Below, piece after piece: positions 60,725-64,000 of a stretch of 64,000 bases of DNA. The stretch is from Agrobacterium tumefaciens_K (lineage in GTDB: Bacteria > Pseudomonadota > Alphaproteobacteria > Rhizobiales > Rhizobiaceae), in contig NZ_JAOEGC010000001.1 in assembly GCF_031801495.1 (NCBI RefSeq), forward strand, positions 868,001-932,000, given 5' to 3'. Numbering within the stretch: position 1 is the stretch's first letter; each line of letters opens with the position of its first letter. The notes under the pieces are model-generated. The model worked only from the letters and a program-made list of their open reading frames with translations, was not told the DNA's origin and did no database searches. The translations under genes and the position numbers were made by a program.

Positions 60725-61861
60725 GTGCGGTTTATGGGTTTAAGATATGTTGCGGCTGTGGTCCTCGCCGTTGTAGCAGGTCCGGCTTTTTCAGCGGAAA
60801 TCATTGATGTTACGGGGCGCAAGATCGAGATCGATCTGCCTGCGAAGCGCGTGATTGTCGGCGAAGCGCGCCAGATTCATGTCATCGCCGCCCTGAAGGG
60901 TGATGCGACATTCGATAACATCGTCGGATGGCGTGACGATCTCATAAAAAAAGATCCAGACAGCTATACGGCCTATGTCGAGCGCTTCCCGCAGATCGAG
61001 AAACTGCCGCGCTTCGGATATCTCCCGCAGGGCAACTTCAGCCTCGAAACGGCCATTTCGCTTTCGCCTGATGTGATCACTCTCAATCTGGAAGCTGAAA
61101 AGGCGGCCGAGGAAAGTGGTTTCGAAGAAAAGGCGGCGTCCGTCGGGATCAAGGTGGTCTATCTGGATTTCCGCATTGATCCGGTAAAGAACAGCGAACT
61201 TTCGACGGAGATCCTTGGCAAGCTGTTCGGCGCGGAGGACCGTGCCCGGGAATTCATCGCCTATCGCCGTGCGGAGATTGCACGGGTCACGGATCGGATC
61301 GCTGCTGCCAAGGATCTCAAGCGCCCTAACGTCTTTATTGAGCGTTCGCCTGGCATCACGGGCGAGAACAACTGCTGCCGTACATTTGGACCCGTGAATT
61401 TCGGTGCGATGGTCGACCTCGCAGGCGGCCACAATATCGCGGACGGCATCATCAACACCACTTTCGGTGACCTGAACCCGGAGCAGCTCGTGGTGTCCGA
61501 TCCCGATCATGTCATCGTCACGGGCTCGAACTGGGCCGCCGAGTCCGATCTCAATCAGTTCGTTCCGGTTGGACGCGGTGCCGACATGGCCTTGTCCCGC
61601 GAACGACTGAAGAACCTGATGACCCGTACGCCGTTTCCCGAGCTGAGGGCCGTCAAGCAAGGCCAGGTCCACGCCATCTGGCATCAGTTCTATGGTGCGC
61701 CTTACGAATTTTTCCCAATTCAGCAGTTTGCAAAGTGGTTCCATCCGGACCTTTTCACGGATATGGACCCGGAAAAGAACTTCGAGGAATTCCATCGGAA
61801 ATTTTTGCCGATCACCTATAAGCCGGGCTACACCGTTTCGCTCGAAAAAGGTTCCAACTGA
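60725..61861 (+). CDS. iron/metal-chelate ABC binding protein with Cys-Cys motif (copy 2)
   Basis: A 378-residue paralogue of the preceding gene, with a signal peptide ending near AFS|A (residue 23). It shares DVTGRKIEIDLP, VGWRDDL, the vicinal Cys pair in NNCCRTFGPVNFG, NPEQLVVSDPDHVIVTGSNW, VHAIWHQFYG and PITYKPGYTVSLEKG. The GTG start has AAGGA 6 bp upstream; the frame extends further but through the hairpin region without a site. Having two binding proteins suggests two chelates or two affinities for one permease. Its stop overlaps the permease start (TGATG). Confidence 0.9.
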   Translation: MRFMGLRYVAAVVLAVVAGPAFSAEIIDVTGRKIEIDLPAKRVIVGEARQIHVIAALKGDATFDNIVGWRDDLIKKDPDSYTAYVERFPQIEKLPRFGYLPQGNFSLETAISLSPDVITLNLEAEKAAEESGFEEKAASVGIKVVYLDFRIDPVKNSELSTEILGKLFGAEDRAREFIAYRRAEIARVTDRIAAAKDLKRPNVFIERSPGITGENNCCRTFGPVNFGAMVDLAGGHNIADGIINTTFGDLNPEQLVVSDPDHVIVTGSNWAAESDLNQFVPVGRGADMALSRERLKNLMTRTPFPELRAVKQGQVHAIWHQFYGAPYEFFPIQQFAKWFHPDLFTDMDPEKNFEEFHRKFLPITYKPGYTVSLEKGSN

Positions 61862-62928
61862 TGACTGCCTTGCATGAAACCGCGACAGCAGCGGCAGGGC
61901 GCGATCAATATCGCGCCCTTGCGTTTCGCCGTATTGTCATTCTGCTGCTGCTGACGATTGCGCTGCTCGCCAGCATCGCAATCGATATGGCGCTTGGGCC
62001 AGCAAACTATTCGCTGTCGGATGTCCTTGCGGCGATTGCGGACCCGTCCGCTGTCGCCAATCAGCTTCGGGTGGTCATATGGGACATCCGCATGCCGATC
62101 GCATTGATGGCCGTGACCGTAGGCGCCTCGCTTTCGGTCGCAGGCGCGCAGATGCAGACTATTCTCGCCAACCCGCTGGCAAGTCCGTTCACGCTGGGTA
62201 TCTCGGCCGCCGCAAGTTTCGGTGCCGCACTGGCACTGGTTGGTGGCGTCGCGATTTTCCCCGGCGCGGTTCACTACATGGTGCCGATCAACGCGTTCAT
62301 CATGGCCATGGTCGCCGCGCTGTTCATTCATTTCGCCTCCACGTTGCGAGGTGTAACGGTTGAAACGATCGTTCTGCTCGGCATCGCGCTGGTTTTCACC
62401 TTCAACGCTGCCCTGTCGCTCCTTGAGTACCTCGCGTCGGAACAGGCCCTTGCCGCCGTCGTCTTCTGGACCATGGGCAGCCTGACAAAGGCGACGTGGG
62501 ACAAGGTTTATGTCACCGCTGCCATTCTTTTTCTGGCAGTACCTCTGTTCATGCGCAATGCGTGGGCGCTGACGGCCCTTCGGCTGGGCGACGACAAGGC
62601 TGCAAGCATGGGTATCAACGTTCGGCGTCTGCGCCTGCATACGATGCTGACGGTAAGTCTCCTGGCTGCCATCCCCGTCTCCTTCGTCGGTACGATCGGT
62701 TTCGTAGGGCTGGTGGGGCCGCACATTGCCCGCATGGTGGTGGGTGAAGACCAGCGCTTCTTCCTGCCCGGTTCGGTGATCTGCGGCGCGCTGCTTCTTT
62801 CGGCAACGTCGGTCATCAGCAAGATCCTGATCCCCGGTGCGGTCCTGCCAATCGGCGTCATAACGGCCCTCGTTGGCGTGCCTTTCTTCTTCGCCCTCAT
62901 TTTCGGTAACAGGAGGCGCGCATGGTAG
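61861..62928 (+). CDS. FecCD-family ABC permease (iron-box system)
   Basis: A 355-residue permease with about ten membrane helices. The N-terminal 25 residues are cytosolic. The family motifs are RMPIALMAVTVGASLSVAGAQMQTILANPLASPFTLGISAAAS and VGTIGFVGLVGPHIARM, with the ending ISKILIPGAVLPIGVITALVGVPFF. It imports the ligand of the two upstream binding proteins. It overlaps both neighbours: TGATG with the binding-protein gene, 7 bp with the ATPase gene. Confidence 0.94.
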   Translation: MTALHETATAAAGRDQYRALAFRRIVILLLLTIALLASIAIDMALGPANYSLSDVLAAIADPSAVANQLRVVIWDIRMPIALMAVTVGASLSVAGAQMQTILANPLASPFTLGISAAASFGAALALVGGVAIFPGAVHYMVPINAFIMAMVAALFIHFASTLRGVTVETIVLLGIALVFTFNAALSLLEYLASEQALAAVVFWTMGSLTKATWDKVYVTAAILFLAVPLFMRNAWALTALRLGDDKAASMGINVRRLRLHTMLTVSLLAAIPVSFVGTIGFVGLVGPHIARMVVGEDQRFFLPGSVICGALLLSATSVISKILIPGAVLPIGVITALVGVPFFFALIFGNRRRAW

Positions 62929-63680
62929 CGCTCGCACTAAAAGACGTCGGCGCCGCTTACGGACGCGTCGTCGTTCTTTCGAAAGTTGGTATCGACACCC
63001 TGCAAAGTGGCAGCGTCACCGCCGTCATCGGTCCAAACGCCGCCGGCAAATCGACCCTGTTCAAGCGCATCGCCAGCCTCATTTCCGGTCCCGGTCTTGT
63101 CGAGCTTTCCGGGACGGCGAGGGGCGAGCGGGCCATCTGTTACATGCCACAGGATACGGGTGCCAACGCGGTTCTGACCGTTTATGAATCCATTCTGCTT
63201 TCGGCAAAGCAGGGCAGCGGCTGGCGTGTTCACGATGACGAGCTATTCGAGATCGATGCCATCCTGAAAGCGCTGAAGATCGAAACTCTGGCCTTTCGCG
63301 GGCTTGGCGAGCTTTCGGGCGGTCAACGGCAGCTGGTATCTCTGGCGCAGGCTCTGGCGCGCAAGCCAGAGGTTCTGCTGATGGACGAGCCGACATCGGC
63401 GCTTGATCTGCATCGGCAGATAGAGGTGCTTGGCTTTGTCTCCGAGCTTGCCCGCAAAACCGGCATGATCGTACTGATCGCTCTGCACGACCTGAACCAC
63501 GCGCTTCGCTATTGCGAAAACACGATGGTGATTTCCAGTGGGGAAATGGTTGTGAGTGGCGCGACCGAAGATGTGATCACCGCTGCAATGCTACGGGATA
63601 TCTATCGAATCGATGCCCGTATCGAGCCATGCTCACAGGGCAAGCCGATGGTGATCGTGGACGGCGCGATACACGAATAA
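62922..63680 (+). CDS. FecE-family ABC ATPase (iron-box system)
   Basis: A 252-residue ATPase. Walker A is GPNAAGKST (about 37-45), with Ala in place of the usual first loop Gly; the signature is ELSGGQRQLVSLAQAL, Walker B VLLMDEPTSALD and the switch histidine is in ALHDLNHALRYC. It completes the second importer. The start overlaps the permease end by 7 bp. No gene follows on this strand until the sigma factor 170 bp later. Confidence 0.93.
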   Translation: MVALALKDVGAAYGRVVVLSKVGIDTLQSGSVTAVIGPNAAGKSTLFKRIASLISGPGLVELSGTARGERAICYMPQDTGANAVLTVYESILLSAKQGSGWRVHDDELFEIDAILKALKIETLAFRGLGELSGGQRQLVSLAQALARKPEVLLMDEPTSALDLHRQIEVLGFVSELARKTGMIVLIALHDLNHALRYCENTMVISSGEMVVSGATEDVITAAMLRDIYRIDARIEPCSQGKPMVIVDGAIHE

Positions 63681-63725
63681 CGGATAACGTCATGATTTGA
63701 CTTTGATGAACCGGCCACTAAATCA

Positions 63726-63740
63726 TGAGAGTAATACTCA
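63726..63740. promoter_or_regulatory. IRO-like (RirA) box within a larger dyad upstream of the sigma factor gene
   Basis: TGAGAGTAATACTCA is a TGA-N9-TCA palindrome, extended to TCATGAG...CTCATGA (63723-63743). It is enclosed by TGAACC (63707-63712) and GGTTCA (63751-63756). A -35-like TTGACT (63697-63702) with TAAATC 16 bp downstream would place the box over the transcription start. The dyad could also help end the ABC transcript, since TTTTT follows. Confidence 0.6.
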
Positions 63741-63849
63741 TGAAATGTCTGGTTCATTTTTGATTTCGATGCTAAGGAGTTGCCCGCGGTGGCTGCGAAA
63801 CTGCCACAGGTCGCATTTCGATCATTCTTGATTTTCGTTCGGTTGGGAC

Positions 63850-64000
63850 ATGGGTATACGGGAAGATGACAAGCGTTTTAACGCTTACGTCGTGTATCGG
63901 ATCGACCTCATCAAATATGCGACGCTCATTCTTGGTTCCCGCGCGGACGCTGAGGATGTGGTGCAGGAAGCTTTCCTGAAATTCGTACCTGAAACCAGCA
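63850..64000 (+). CDS. ECF sigma factor, FecI/RpoI-like, partial
   Basis: The first 50 codons are in the window. The sequence RFNAYVVYRIDLIKYATLILGSRADAEDVVQEAFLKF is sigma region 2 of extracytoplasmic-function sigma factors of the FecI group (recognisable DAEDVVQEAFLKF region 2.2). FecI-like factors switch on siderophore or haem uptake genes; in rhizobia RpoI drives siderophore synthesis and is repressed by RirA. An IRO-like box lies 110 bp upstream. The rest, including region 4 and any FecR partner, is outside. Confidence 0.9.
   Translation, partial: MGIREDDKRFNAYVVYRIDLIKYATLILGSRADAEDVVQEAFLKFVPETS

Noticed and set aside
1..64000. CRISPR arrays, tRNA/rRNA genes, prophage or transposon genes
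   Set aside because: No regularly spaced repeats, cloverleaf-like segments, or integrase/transposase/phage protein motifs were found on either strand.

Overview
This window looks like chromosomal DNA of a Rhizobiaceae alphaproteobacterium, most likely Agrobacterium/Rhizobium. That placement is an inference. It rests on moderately high GC, dense catabolic operons with many ABC uptake systems, TGA-N9-TCA (IRO/RirA-type) and ICE/Irr-type iron motifs, a cobalamin riboswitch and a FecI-like sigma factor. No rRNA, tRNA, CRISPR array, transposase or phage gene was recognised.

Layout. (1) 1-8630, leucine and branched-chain acid breakdown: an Lrp-type regulator followed by ivd-mccB-mccA on the minus strand, divergent from a thiolase-bkdA1-bkdA2-bkdB operon. 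(2) 8838-18579, mixed metabolism: gpmI, an exported penicillin-V-acylase-type Ntn hydrolase, an outer-membrane barrel protein, a hydrolase/SDR/membrane-protein operon divergent from a GlxA-type regulator, an SRPBCC protein, a class IV (D-amino-acid type) aminotransferase and a DapA-family protein lacking the DapA catalytic triad. (3) 18997-33261, an organosulfur region. Its first half holds an LLM flavin monooxygenase, a nitroreductase-family protein, ssuD, a flavin reductase, an SfnB-like protein and a Cys-rich Rrf2 regulator. Its second half holds two further LLM monooxygenases, an M20 deacylase, a GNAT acetyltransferase, a fused permease-ATPase and two paralogous binding proteins. The second half matches part for part the Bacillus ytm/ytn and yxe systems that salvage S-modified cysteines by N-acetylation, flavin-dependent C-S cleavage and deacetylation.

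(4) 33364-53981, a catabolic region for an unidentified amine or amino compound: an Lrp regulator, a peptide-type ABC importer with a fused double ATPase, two FAD amine/amino-acid oxidoreductases, two type II HAD proteins, a class III aminotransferase, two aldehyde dehydrogenases (one clearly GabD), a TtuC-like dehydrogenase, a GhrA-like reductase, a cupin, an ArgE-like deacetylase and two related double-GNAT proteins. It resembles a Puu-type amine route, but the gamma-glutamylation genes are absent. (5) 54090-64000, metal/cofactor uptake. A cobalamin riboswitch leads an operon of a BtuF/FecB-type binding protein, permease, ATPase, pseudoazurin and SAM methyltransferase. Facing it is a paralogous methyltransferase, divergent from a second operon of two unusual Cys-Cys binding proteins, permease and ATPase behind ICE-like and IRO-like iron boxes. 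The window ends inside an ECF sigma gene with its own IRO-like box.

Coding is tight: many starts overlap the upstream stop, and most convergent gene pairs are separated by strong hairpins. The two most interesting systems are the proposed cysteine-salvage cluster and the coupled B12-controlled/iron-controlled transporter-methyltransferase modules.
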